Positions 15,196 through 28,280 of a stretch of DNA of 64,000 bases are shown piece after piece. The stretch is from assembly GCA_032191485.1 (NCBI GenBank), contig JAVDOI010000019.1, positions 6,698,155 to 6,762,154 of the forward strand. Reading direction: 5' to 3'. Each line of letters begins with the position of its first letter. Positions within the stretch are counted from its first letter, which is position 1. The notes below the pieces were generated by a model that saw nothing but the letters and a program-made list of their open reading frames with translations, had not been told where the DNA came from and did no database searches. Both the position numbers and the translations under genes were made by a program. This DNA is from Leptoclinus maculatus (taxonomy: Eukaryota > Chordata > Actinopteri > Perciformes > Stichaeidae).

Positions 15196-15995
15196 TTTAT
15201 TATATTTCTTCCCACCCCTATACTAAGAATAAAAAAAGGTAACATGTTAGATAATAATATATATATTTTTCAGGAAAACATGGATTAAAACATATATAAA
15301 TACAAAAGCAATTATTTGACAAAAACACTTAAAAGACACAGACAAGACCAAAGACATGTTAGGCATTGCGGTGAGTACATCGGTCCCATGTTGATACCTT
15401 TTTTTTTTTTTAGGACAACACTTGGAGTTTGAGTAAGGTACATCACTGTTTTAAAGTCCTTCTTTAAAAGTAGTATTTTCATTTCATTCACGGACCGTTC
15501 TGCCTGGATTTCAGTGATTATTTTGCACATGATACAGTGTGTACCACTACCACAGTGTTTACCAAAACAAACAGTGGACATAGTCATTTATATTGTGTAC
15601 TTAAAGGCTTATAAATGTCTCCCTTTTTCTTGTGAGTCTGTTTCGGCTCTGTCCGGGAGGCAGAGAAACATATTCATTGTCTATTGTGAAGTAAAAAAAA
15701 GAAGAGCAGGTGGAGGAGCAGGAGGTCCGTGAGCTGTTTTTGGTCCCGCTGAGCTTTGAAGAATGCAAGCTTTTAGGACCAATCGAGCTCAAACACCCAC
15801 CTGATCAACAAGAATGACACACTTTATATACAGGTGGCACTTTGAGGGGCACTGCCAGGTGTGTTAGCTGTCACTTAAATTACTTGCAACCCTTTGAGTG
15901 GAGCCATCAGTCTTTTAAGAGGCTCACGCCCACTGGGCATCCCAACAGTGTTGTCATCAGAAGATAACAAGAGTTTGTCACTAAAGAGGGCACCC
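15196..15995 (-). other. putative tfec 3' UTR with AATAAA signal
   Basis: No exon follows the stop codon. The minus strand carries AATAAA at 15196-15201, about 800 bases after the stop, which is the poly(A) signal I would choose. The region is AT-rich and has an A/T homopolymer near 15401-15412. The true end could be nearer or farther, because other AT-rich variants exist. Confidence 0.35.
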
Positions 15996-16353
15996 TTATA
16001 GGTCGTCGCCCTCTTCAGAGCTGAAGCTGCTCCTGCGGCTGCTGTTCTTGGACGCGGCCTCGGGCGAGCCAGCCGAGAGGAGCGGGTCGGTGCCGAACGG
16101 CGAGAGCGGGTCATCCATGAGGATCTCGTCCAGCCGTTGCTCCTCCTTGAGCGTGGCGCTGAAGAAGTCTGTGAAGTGGGACAGCGGGTCAGAGAACGTG
16201 GTGCAGCCGTCGGCACCGGGGATGTGATCCTGCGGCCCGGCAGCAGCGGGGAGGGACGACGGCACGCCGGCTATCCTCTGGAGGTAATCGCCGTTGGGGT
16301 CCTCCTGGTAGAGGGGCGGCTGCTGGGTTTGCTGGGCCTGGGGAGACGACTGG

Positions 16354-16390
<37 letters not shown>

Positions 16391-16475
16391 TGAGGAGGTG
16401 GGAGGATAGTTCAACTGTCCCCAAGGCTGATGCCATGTTTGGGAGGCCATGTGCTCGTGCCTGGATCTCAAGCTC
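15996..16475 (-). CDS. tfec: tfec exon 8 (C-terminal domain, poly-Gln, stop)
   Basis: The last coding exon, 480 bases including the TAA at 15996-15998, begins after TTTTCCAG. It encodes ELEIQARAHGLP (end of the zipper), GTVELSSHLLK, 11 consecutive Gln, a Gln/Pro-rich linker, FSDPLSHFTDFF, KEEQRLDEILMDDPLSPFG, TDPLLSAGSPEAASK and SSRRSSFSSEEGDDL. The last blocks are the conserved MiT C-terminal signature with potential phospho-serines. The Gln run is encoded mainly by CAG and probably varies in length. The strand opposite this exon is also open for about 90 codons, a shadow of the repeat. Confidence 0.96.
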
Positions 16476-19400
16476 CTGGAAAAGACAGAAAAATAAATCA
16501 TGAGTTAAATATCTCCACACACAAAAATATGTAATGTTCTCAATTACGAGCAGATTTGCCATGACAATATTGGGTGGAGTAACGCCACACCTCATCTCTT
16601 CCACATACTGAGGTTGTATTAGGCCGCACTTTGGGAGTTTGGATGTTGACGCGCACTCTTCTCCCACACACACACTCTAATCACAGTACATGATCAACAC
16701 TAGTCACGTATCAGTGTCATCACAAAGGGCTGTTTGACCTTTGTTAACTGTCCTCTTAACGTCAGCGATGGTCAGTATTTCCTGTATAGTTATGTCATCT
16801 TTTGAAGAGGATTACAGATGTTGCGTTCCTCCCGTCACTGACGTAAACTCGGAAAAACCACAATCTTTGTGTACGTGCTTCCCTCTCTTAAGCATCTCTT
16901 TTATTAGCTCGTCTATTTTCTAACCTGCTGTTTTTCCGCTGAAAGAGCTGGGTGCATTGTGTTTATTCATCAGGTAATAAACACTGAGCTCCCAGAGATA
17001 GGGGGAGTGGATGGACCTCAGGTGAACGTCAAGAGTGAAGGGGGGCGGGGGGGGGGCTTAGGCTTTGGAGGTGGAAATTAGTTTACGCTGTGGGGTCGTA
17101 AAACTTTGGAGTTGGAAATCAGTGCGAAGGATGATTGAGTCAGATGTGGTCGACAGAGTGAGCCAAACGGATCTTTGGCATAATGAAACGGGCCTTTTGG
17201 ATCTAAAGCTGTGTAGTTGTCATAATATGCAATGCATTTTGAAGTATTTCATGCCAAATTTAAATAGTTGAAGCCTGTAAACATTCAGTTGTCCAGCAAA
17301 TACTACCTAATGTAAGTGATTTAATCTAATATTCAGTTTTATAATCTTGATTTTAGGACTCAAATCGGCATTGTTGGCGCTAACATGTTCAGACTGTTGT
17401 ATTTTATTACCTGGATCCTCAGCAGAAGTCTCCTGTTTGCTTGCTCCAGCTTTTTCTGACGGCTCTCCAGCTCCCGGGCATGCTGCTGCTCCTTCTGCAG
17501 CCACTTTATGTACTCCACCGAGGCCTTCAGGATAGTGCCTTTGTTCCAGCGCATGTCCCTGCAGAAAGGAGAAATGTAAAAGATAACCTTTTACACAGAA
17601 CCCCCTGATGTCGGCAGAATATCTTCCGTAATAATAATGATAAAGAAACAGGGGGAAAAGTTTTAACACAAGAGGTTTTTTCCCTTTTTATGATATGAAT
17701 ACGAAATGGTGATTTACATGGTGCAATTATTCATCCTTGGACATTACATGGGGACACTGAATGGGAATTTTAATAGAATAGTTAAGTAGCTATGCGGAAA
17801 GTCCATTCTCGTACCTCCTTGTTCGGTAAAATTAATCCTCGAGTAAAAATAGGTGAGGGGAAAATGAGCTAAGTAGGGAGACGGAGGGGAAAATGGAGCA
17901 TTGGACTTGAGGTGCTAGAGTGCAAGTCTGCAGACATTATTGCTTTTTTTTTTTTAGTAAAGAGGAGCTGTAGTAAAATTGTCCTTTTCCACACGGGTGA
18001 GACGCTGGTCTGATCAGCGCTAATAATCTCTTTTATCTCGTGTTAATGGCACAATGACAACGCCAACCTTCCATTTAAATTTGTAGCAAAGTTCAATTGC
18101 GAAAGATGGGCCGGTGGTTTTCAATTCAGCTCCACACTCCATCTCTGTGTTCCAATTGTGCTTCAAACTTTGATTCAAATGGTGTGGCCTGCTTCTTTGC
18201 ATTTGACCCTTTCCTCATCATTCATGCTTTGAGCTGAACTGCTGGGACCCCAGCGAGAGGATGTACAGGCTCTTGGAGCGTAGACTACAATGGAGGTTCA
18301 AGTGCACCCTTGAAATATGACTGAAATGTGCTTGAGTACTCATTTGAATTCAATGAACAATGTTTAGAGTGTCTTTGTGCTTAGAATTTAATATGCTTCC
18401 CCCCCTGCCAGACAAGGTCTTGCAGTTGTTTCAGTGACATGAAGTGAAGAGAAGCAGGGGTATTGTTTCAATAAATACTTTAATATCTTGCAACTTACGG
18501 GTCATTCGACTTTGGTATGAGCGTCCCCAGCTCCTTAATCCTGTAGTTGATGTTGTATCTTCGCCTCCTTTCAACTATGCAAGCAGAACAAAAAAAAAAA
18601 GATCAAGCGACGATTAGGACGCTTGTCAGCTGCTGTGCTAAAGGCTAGCCATAACTCCATAAAAATCATTTTCAGATGATGAACTGTGAGGGAGTTGAAA
18701 AGAAGACACTTACTCAGATTATGGTTGTCTTTTTTCTGTCTCTCTTTGGCCATCACTCTTGTGTCATGTACTGTGAAAAATAGTGAATCGCAGAGGGGAA
18801 CAAATCGATTAGCAACGCACACTGATTTAGAAAACGAAAGACAACGAAACACAGAACGCCACAAAAAAGGTCCAGTCTGGAGACGCACAATCAGTTGTTT
18901 TGAGGGAGTTCAGTGCCGGGGTCAGCCAAGAATGTGGAGTTTCCTTACACACACACACACGCACCCTGAATGAGCCCAATTTATCCCCCTCTGCCATGTG
19001 TGAAGCCCATTGTGGACGAAAAAAAAAAGCGGGGATCACTTTTAAACTACCGTAATTAAGAGAGTTTAGCAAATTCACTAATCTGTCCTGGAGGAGGAGA
19101 AAAATGCCAGAGCATCCATATTTGTATTCACATTCTTCCAAATTACGTAATTGGGGACCTGAGATTGGATTTCCCAATTTGTCTCTGTTGATTCAATCAA
19201 GACAATTTAAACTCTGTGTAACAGCCCATTGTCCTCTCTACCCACACACAAATGAAACGAATGGCAATTTACTCGTTTGCCTGTTGAGAGTGAAGGGGTT
19301 CTTTGGGCATCCTTTCTATTTCCTAAATCAATTAAGCGTCTTTTGCTTGATGCATGACATTAATAAGAAATGTCTTAAAGGGACCTTTGTTTTTTTTTTG

Positions 19401-22400
19401 TTTTTTTTGCACTGTGACAAAAAGTCTACACGTTTGTACGGCCTATTAACGGAACCAGTGATAAGCAGGGTAGTTTTCAATCACTGGTCCCAAATAGTCT
19501 TGGAAATGTGTCTATATTTTGGCCTGGCACACTTAATTGGACTCGATTTAAGCAGAAACAGACACGTTGCCCTTTTTAGACTTTTTTTTCTGCTCTTTGT
19601 AGAACCCACCCAGAGCTTGAATGTAGAATAAAATATGCCTTTTTTTGAATTCAGCTAAATCCAACAGCCACAATTGTGTTTTTAACTTTTACAGCAATGT
19701 GAGCTTGTGATTATTCATTAAGTGGTTAGTTATTTGATCAGTGCTATGGTATGAGTTCATACTTGTGTGTTCCCTTTTTACAGTAGAGCTTTGTGGGGTT
19801 AGATGTGGGACTCATTCCACCATTAGGGGCGTTCATACCTTGTTCACCCCCATAGATATCCAGCATGCTGCCACTGAGGGACACCTAGGAGGGGTAGAGA
19901 GGAGGGGGGAGGTAGAGATAGAGAAATTGTCAGTCACAGGGGGAGGGCATGCATGCAAATCCATTTGCATTTACTTTACCAAAAGCCCCAACACAAACAG
20001 TTGTTTTTCACTGCTGTGTGGCTTTCTTTTTATCATTGACAAACATGACAAGAGGCGAGTGGAGTGATCAGAGCCTTGCAGAGAAGGTTGTCAGCCCCCC
20101 CCCCCCCCCAGGCCTCTGGCTTTGGACCTCCCAGCAGGGAGTTGTAGTATCCACATGTGTCCTCAGCAGGACCGTGCAAACCCAGTGCTGCACTCGTGAA
20201 GTGCAGCCATGTTCAGGTTTCCCCGCTCATTTTGTATCACAAAGAGTAAAAACAATCAAACAAAAACTTAACCTTGCTGAAACCAGGTCAATGAAGGGTC
20301 ATCCTCCAGCCCTACTCCATCTAAGCCTAACCTCCAACCCAGGCTTGCAGCCTTCTGAGGTTTGGTTTGTCCAGACGTTGTGCCTTGATCTGCTAGCACT
20401 ACCATTTTCAAAACCCCTCCACTTGAAAGTGCTCCTAACACAGAGATGTGCTCTGTGTTGAAAATAGCATCCCATTAGATGAAAAGGCTAGCTGGGTCAA
20501 CTGCTTGAACAGAGGCAAAACTGTTTTCCTACGGGTCTCCTCTCGTCTGGGAAAGCGTGCATCAGTTCCGCGATAATGACGTCTTTTCACGGACTGGGGA
20601 GATGTCAAGATATGGCGTGCTGACACACATGTGTGTCTAATTCGCATTTGTGTATTTATGGGAAAATGCTACAGAAGCCACCATGCATTGCACGTTGCGC
20701 GCAGCCAATTTTATCCACGACATGTGTGTCAAATCTAACTGCCAGACTGGTGAACGTGATAAGGGCTGCATGTCAAAGTCAAGAGATGGGAAGGAATGGA
20801 AAGTGAGAGAAGAAACAAAACAGAAGAAACTGCAGACATGTCAGATATCTGCAGTTGGTTTAGTTTGCATGTGCGGCTTTTTTTCCCCCCATTATCTCAA
20901 CAAGATGGGAGAAGAGGAGGAGGAGGAGGGGACAGAAGTACTTATCAAAATGAAAGATTGCAACAATTCCCCTACTACTCCTATTGTAATCACTTCAGTC
21001 CCTCTCCCGTCCGTGTTCCTGGATGTGTTGACACGGCGAAACGACGTGATGCATCGTACTGTATGACTAATTAGGATGAATTGATCCATTTAAGCATGGT
21101 ATCATTTCTGAACAAGCCCATGGGGAGTGTATGCATTAGCCCAATCCAATGGCTCAGTAACTCTCTCCAACAAAATCTTCTCCTCGCTCCTTATTTGAAA
21201 CCCACTGGCTCTCCCATTCCTCCTCCTCCTCCGCCCCCTTGCCTTATCTTTTCCTCCCCCCCCCCCTCATTCCTTCTCTGTCACAGTATCTGTTGTGTTT
21301 TGCTGCCTGTCACTTTATCTGTGTGTGATTCTTTGTCTCCCAGTCTTGCTTTCTCTGTATTTAAGGAGTTAGGCCAGATTCCCAGTGCTCCCATGCCACA
21401 AACTATCCCTGTATTTGGCTCAGGTGTTGCTATGTTCTCCGGCCAAATGGACCCCTTGTCCCACATTTTTGCCCAAGAGTTTTTAAATTCCTTCTTGGCC
21501 ATGAATCCTACTGATAGTGCTCGTCTGTGGTGCCACTTCTAGATGGTTGTCTTCCCAACAGCGGACTTTCGTCAGACCGTTACTATAAATTGTATTTTAT
21601 TGTGTCAGTAAGTGTATACCTCTGTCCACAAACATCCTCCTCTTTTGTTAACCTAATCTGCATTGTTGATCTTCTTGAGTAATGTGAGAAATGTTGCTAA
21701 GCCCCAATGAACTTTCACTCATCTCCAGACTTAAGCTGACCCCAAACCAAGATAGGTCCCTTTTTTCCCAAGCAAGTCAAGCATGCGCCTAAATATTTAG
21801 GTGGACTAACCTCACTTTCAAGTCCCCGTTTAACTTAAAAGACAGAAGTCATTAGTCAAGGAACGTCACTTTACATAAACCTAACGGCAATAATGTGAAC
21901 AGTTTAACAAATTAAGGAGTGTGCAAAAATGAATACAAAATACCTTCAAACTGCTGATAGACACATTTTAAACAGTGTTACTGTGTAGCTGTTAATGTGA
22001 TTCATACGTACATTGTTTTGCATTAAGAGGTTGGGCTCCATGCAATCCAAGCCTCCATCGTTGAAGCCGGATTCCAGACTAATTAGGTCATCAATAACTT
22101 CATCCATTGGGAACTAAAAGAAAACAGTAATTTCAGTGTACTCACGGACAGGCGGATTATGTTTGAACCAGAAAATATCATTACTGTCTCAGTCTGATCT
22201 TTTTAAAAACCTCAACATTCAAACCAAAAATAGACATTCGGGAAAAGGGAGGGAATTTTAGGAGACTAATCCAATAACTTACAAGTTCTCCAACGCCTTG
22301 TCGGAGGGAAAAAACATGGCGGGAAAAACATGCATCTGTTATCAAACTAGTTTCCTCCTTTGAAATGGTTCTCTCATCAGAGACTGCATGTCTGAAGTTA

Positions 22401-25400
22401 TTGAGGAACACATCAGAGAGAGAGGGGGAGATCAATAATGGCATCACTTTGGTTCGGTGATTAGTTAGAACTACGCTCTCAAAACCCGATCCACATTGAC
22501 GTTTTACAGGTTGAGTCTTTCAAACGAAGAGTCAGCCATCATTAATCTCTCTAAATGACAGAAATATGAGGGACTAAGACAAGCTAATACTTTTGACAGG
22601 AAGATGGAGTGTTTACAGGAAAACGTGTCAAGAATGTTTTGCGAAATCTACAATAATCATGACGCATACTGCGGCCGGACTGTATGAGAAATCTGTGGTT
22701 CCAATTTGTTGTTGCATTTTCATTCTTCCAGTCACTGCTCGGCCCATTTTGAGTTTTCTCAATTTCAGTTCCATATATTCAGCAGCATCATAATTCACGG
22801 TTTCTTTTTTCCATAAGTCCACTCACCTCGCTGTCGTGATTGGCCATACTGAGCAGGGTAACGGGGCTGTTGGGGTTGCTGCCGTCACTGAGCGAGGGCA
22901 TGTGTCCGTTCCTCATGATCGGCACGGTGGCGAGTGGCTGGCCGGGGGCGTGTGGATGCAGAACGGCGTGGCCCTGCCCGGCCGACGAGGCCAGCTTGGA
23001 GCCCAGGGTCAGGTACTGCTTGACCTGCTGATTCTGGGTCTGATGGAGGTGGAACTTGGAGTTCTCCAGGTGGCTCTGTACCTGCAGCAAAAACAAACGA
23101 GTTCAGTTCGTTAATACAAGATCAGTTCATCGCGCATTGTTTCTCACGCCACTGAAACAGCGCTGACTAAGAATACATGCACAAGAGGTGGTCACAGCAG
23201 CTGTCGGCTTCGTGAAAAGATGATCTCATTCAACCCACAGGAATAGTTGCGAGTCAGTATTTCCCATAATTAGTCACTTATGCGGCGAAAATAACAGACT
23301 TGTAGCAGTACTGTATTTTGTAGAACTTAAGTTAACACTCACATAAAAGCAAGTCAGGTTTGACATGTATAGCCAGTGTCTTTATGAGAAGTAAGACTAA
23401 TTCTTAAGGCCCTTTGTCAGTAAAGTAATGTCATATTCTGAAAATATACCAGCAGTTTCTGACTGAAAAATGTGGTCAATTTAAAACGCTCGCCCGAGAA
23501 TCGAACATAAGTTGACAAACAACAAACGATATTAATCTGCAGTAGTACGTATACAGCCAGTAGTCAAACATACTAATACAAGCCTTACAAATACGTTGCA
23601 TTACAAAACATGCTTGACTGTTCAACAAAACATTTTTACCAAATGATGTTCTACATTTAGTTGTCCTTACATTTGAAGCTCTGGTTGCGTCCCGCATTGT
23701 GTAGTAACTGCAGCCAGTTAAGTGTGGCATTCTCAGAAAAGCAGATAGTCTTCAGATTGGTTTGTTTTGTTGTGGCAGCAAGTCAACTTTAAGGATCCAA
23801 ATCTGCAGCTGCTATCCTGTTGAGCTGCTGACTTCTCAGCGAGTGTCTGTACTTCCCCAGTCCCCTACCGAAGTCTTATAAAGGGCCCTAAGTGAACTAA
23901 TTAGGCACAAAGATGGGGGTAAGCCTTTATGTTGCGTAGCATGATAATCACTTCAAACACTGGACTGTCAGATCACCCAGGGTTTGATCACTGCAGGATA
24001 TCTGCCTTTAGCGTCTGTCACTAATTCATGCGGACCGCCCTTTTCTGTCTGACTGACCAATCGCTGATCAGCTTGCAACGTCCTCTGCTCCAGGGGTTGT
24101 GGCAGCACAATTGACCCTTGTTCCCCAATGGAGGTTTTTAAATAACTCTAATGCCATTTTTAACCAAGCCTTTTCATTCATTCACTGGTTTTAAAAGCAG
24201 ACAGTTAAGTATTATCACTTTCCCCAAACAATAACTGTAATAAAGCTATTTTGAAGTCTTTATTACTGTATTTGAGGGGTATTTTCAGAGCAAATGTCAC
24301 CTAAAACATCCAGTTTACTTTTTGATCTGGAGTTTACAAAGAAGCTCACTGTTGTTACTTGCTCTATTAGTTTATGTCCTTTTTGTGTACTTAATACATG
24401 TATTATTAGTATATTAGCCGCGTGAGTTGTACGTACAGTACATGCACATCCTGTCCGTCTCTTTTACCTCGATTGTTTTTTAACTTCCTCTAAATATATT
24501 CTATTAACTGGTCGAAATAGTGTGCTCTATGCTTGCCTGAACTTCATGGCTACTATTTTCCAGGACTGACCTCAGCTATTCAATTAGAAGTAGTAGAAAG
24601 TAAGATAAGCAACAATGCTTGGGTCTTACTTTATCAGATTTACTGTAGTAGACTACGCAACATGACTTTAATTAATTAATTGAATTAATGTGTAACTGAT
24701 TGGTAAAAAGGTCATATGATATTAAAGAAGAACTTTTCATTATCTTAATCCCATATTAGTAATTTCACCTTTAAAGGACATTAACCCCCAAAAACATTTC
24801 ATTTATCAAGTAATATCACAGATAATCAAAGCTTTGCACCTATATAGTAACTGGACAGTTGGGTTTAGCTTAAATGCTAAGCTACCGTATCAGTATAACA
24901 AGTCTAGAAGAGTCATAAAGTCAGCTAACTCACTCAGTAATGTCTATTACAGCTTTAGGTTTGCTGCAATTACCATAACATAAGCTTCACCATTAGCTGC
25001 GGGTCATATCGGATCAAATAAGGCTGTAACAACAAAACCCCTGAGTGAATTCATTGGAGCAACTGCATTTATTGCTTGTATTGTGTCTTTTCATTTTGAA
25101 GAGGAGAGACGTGTCAGTTTCTTCTCTCAAGAGTTACTCCCTAGCGAGTGGCCTTGGTGTGTTTGTCTGGGTTAAATGTCAGCACTTCTGAACCATAGGG
25201 ACTTTCAGCTATAGCAACTTTGGATCTGTAATGAAACTCAGCAGTAAATTCTCCTCGTCAGCTATAGCCGCTCCTTATTCACCCCGAACTAAGAACAGGC
25301 TCGTCACAATACTCAACTTGTCGGTAGTGACTGAGAGCTCTTATCTGACTCCTCCAGGCCAAACAAGATGCCAGTTGTTAGCCAATCAACATTTTTTTTC

Positions 25401-28249
25401 CACTACGGATAGCAGGAGGGATACCAGGACTGCTACACACCACATCTGCTTTGTGTGACCGCTTTTTGTCCTGGTTTCACTTCAGCTTTCTCACTACTGT
25501 AAATGCCGGAGACACGCTTGTTATCCACTTATGGGAATCTGATTAGATTTGTGAGGTAATGGTGCATCAGTCGCCGAGGCCAGCCTCGACAATGGCACGG
25601 TTGTGTATGTGTGAAGGGGGACAACATTATCAATGTCCACCATACACATGGGACAGGAATGAGATAAGAATCTAATCAATCAAGGATCAGGTTTGGGATT
25701 GTAGTGACTATTCTGAGGTTTGAGACACTTGATTTTCTCTCTCTCTCTCTCTCTCTCTCAACATGGCTACTGGCACCTGCTACAACAATCGAGGCAGTGT
25801 TTGAGGTTACTGGTGGAGAAGAGGTCACAGGTTCACTTTCCATTTACACAGTTATTCCTGACATGCTAACTTTTCGCAGAGTACACAAGAAGCTCCCAAT
25901 TCACGAAATATCAAAGCAGATATTGCTCAGTGCATTTGATCGTGCCTTTTTTGACAGTTTGCTTCATTATGTTTCATAACGTTTGAACAGCAAAAATAAT
26001 ATTTCTAGTTTCTGCTTCCTTGCAAAAAAGATATAAACTTGACTCTGTCTCCTAACTTCATTATCTTCATTAGAACATTCAAACCATTAAAATGGCAACA
26101 CGCACAGCCCATTTCTCTCTTTCTTTCTCAGTCAAACTTGTCCTAATTCTTTCACAAACATAATTTGTGTCTGATGATTTGATCTGGCATGAATGCAGCA
26201 GGTTGATCAAATCCAACAAATACTCTACTATGCTCCGCTGTGAAGCGCCATATGTTGTTTTTCCGGCAGTTGCATAGAATATGCATCTGATTCATGCAGT
26301 CAAGTGCACATTACTGCAACTATGAAGCATGTCACAGTATTGCTCTAATCACAACAACATCCCTCAAAATACAAACTATTGATCCTGGTTTACAAATTCT
26401 CCTTTAAAAGATTAAACACAACTTTAGAATACACACACACGCGATGCTAAATCTTTCAAATCTTGATTTCCTCAGCCTCTATTTCTGAGATGCATTTGAT
26501 AGTGGTGTGATTTACCTCTGGAGTTAAAAGGTGTTTTTCGTTAGTCCCAATGAACATGCTGCACTCACACTGCCATTGCAAACAGACACACTCGCAGGTG
26601 TTCCCTCTAAATGAAAAGCTCTTGCTTAACTCAGTTTCAGTCTTGCCCAAGTTCTCCTTTCACTTCAGAAAAATCATACAACTTATGAAACACTGGGTGA
26701 TGGTGACATTAACAAGCTGTACAAATTATGGACAAAACCTAGCAGACGAGGTTTGGATTCATTTCTGCAAAAAAAAATTTTCTTTTTACAACATATTGAG
26801 AGTAGCAATGCTCAACTATCCTTTTTTCCCATCTTGAATCTACAGAGATAAGATAAAAGTGGAACAAAAAGCCTTCACGGACATGCTCACTGTATTTCTG
26901 CTGAGCCTACTAACCAGTAAATAGCTGTAACCACACACTCTAGATTGTGAAATGTGAGGGAAGATAAGACTGGGATAGCAAAGCGATCACCAAATGGACA
27001 TTCCACGCTGGCTATTCACTTATTCTTGCTGTAAGTGCTTGCCTTTTATAAAGCACATGTATCGTGCACGCAAAACACAAACAACTGCACACATAGTTAC
27101 ACACATACGTTTTGCCTGGCCTGTAGCTGAGGTCGCTCCCCCTACCTGTAGAAGTTGGATCTCTGTCAAGGTGGTCACTTTGACCACGCAACAGCGACTC
27201 ATGGCTCCCAGAGTGGCAGCGTCTCTCTCCCACCACAGTGTATGGAAAGTCTTACAGAAGAGCGTGAACTGTCACGGCTTTAGCTGCGTCTCATTGAGAC
27301 AGGGGGAGAAGAAGAAGAGGAAGAAGAAGAAGAGAGGTACTGCAGCCTCTTTCCTGAGCTTTTGCAGAAATATCACAAAGGAAGGCATGACACATCAGCT
27401 TATTTGGGAGCCGCACGGGCCACTTCCTGTGTGTGTGTGTGTGTGTGTTGGTGCGTCTGTGCTTTTGGTCAGGGGAAAAGGCCTGACAGAGGCAGAAATA
27501 CAGATGGCAGTTAGGGGGGTTGGAGTGTGCATGTGTAGAGTTGTAATGAGTTGACAAAATGTGAGTTCCTGCTTGTGGATCCCCACACTTTCCTTCCTGC
27601 AGAACATCCAGCCCAGCTCAGCACATTCTCCCAGGTTATCTTCATGACACCCACTTCCCTTGGACAGCTTTTCAACCATCAAGCTTACAGACACAGATTC
27701 AAATGGGGGAAATGCACAGAAATGTAATCTGTGCATGTGTGCAAATATACGAAAAACACCCAGATGTGCACTGACACACACAGTTGTTATCGTGTCCCAG
27801 TCGCTGTCAGACCACAACAAAGGGCAATATAGGCCTTCCCAGAATGCCTCTCGGAGAATCCCTGGACACAGCAAAACTCAACGGGGTCATTGCAAATGTA
27901 CGCCCAAACTTTACATAATAAAAACGATCAGCTAAATCAGATGACAAAAATGTATTAAATACAGGAGGGTGGAGTCCGGTCTTAAAATCCTACCAGGGTT
28001 AGCAAAAACAAATCAAGATAGTCGACACATTTCTGTTAAAGCAAATGCTCGTTTTGTTTTACTGTGTATGCAGTACAGCTAGCAATGCTAACAGAACACT
28101 ACTCTGTTTCTATCATACCTGTACCTGGCCTTATTCCCTGATTTTAGATTTTAGCTTGCTGTGTCCAAATCATTTTGCTGCTATTTGAAGGGTCAACATA
28201 ACACATGTTCAGCTGATCTTCACGTCTGCTGTGTCTTGACGAGAGAGAA

Positions 28250-28280
<31 letters not shown>

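Larger units (their letters stand above)
16476..22826 (-). other. tfec introns between exons 2 and 8
   Basis: Non-coding stretches at 16476-17410, 17559-18498, 18575-18713, 18771-19781, 19885-22011 and 22114-22826. The 19885-22011 intron has a C15 run at 20095-20109 and a pyrimidine-rich part near 21180-21300. None contains a further exon that fits the tfec frame. The open frames inside are not supported as coding. Confidence 0.7.

Noticed and set aside
15996..16475. Assignment of the bHLH-zip gene to mitf or tfeb
   Set aside because: The tail FSDPLSHFTDF, KEEQRLDEILMDD and NINYRIKELG fit TFEC better; MITF ends differently and TFEB lacks these blocks.
26994..27554. 186-codon plus-strand frame in the tfec first intron
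   Set aside because: Contains GAA/GAG-rich and GT simple repeats; no domain, no splice context.
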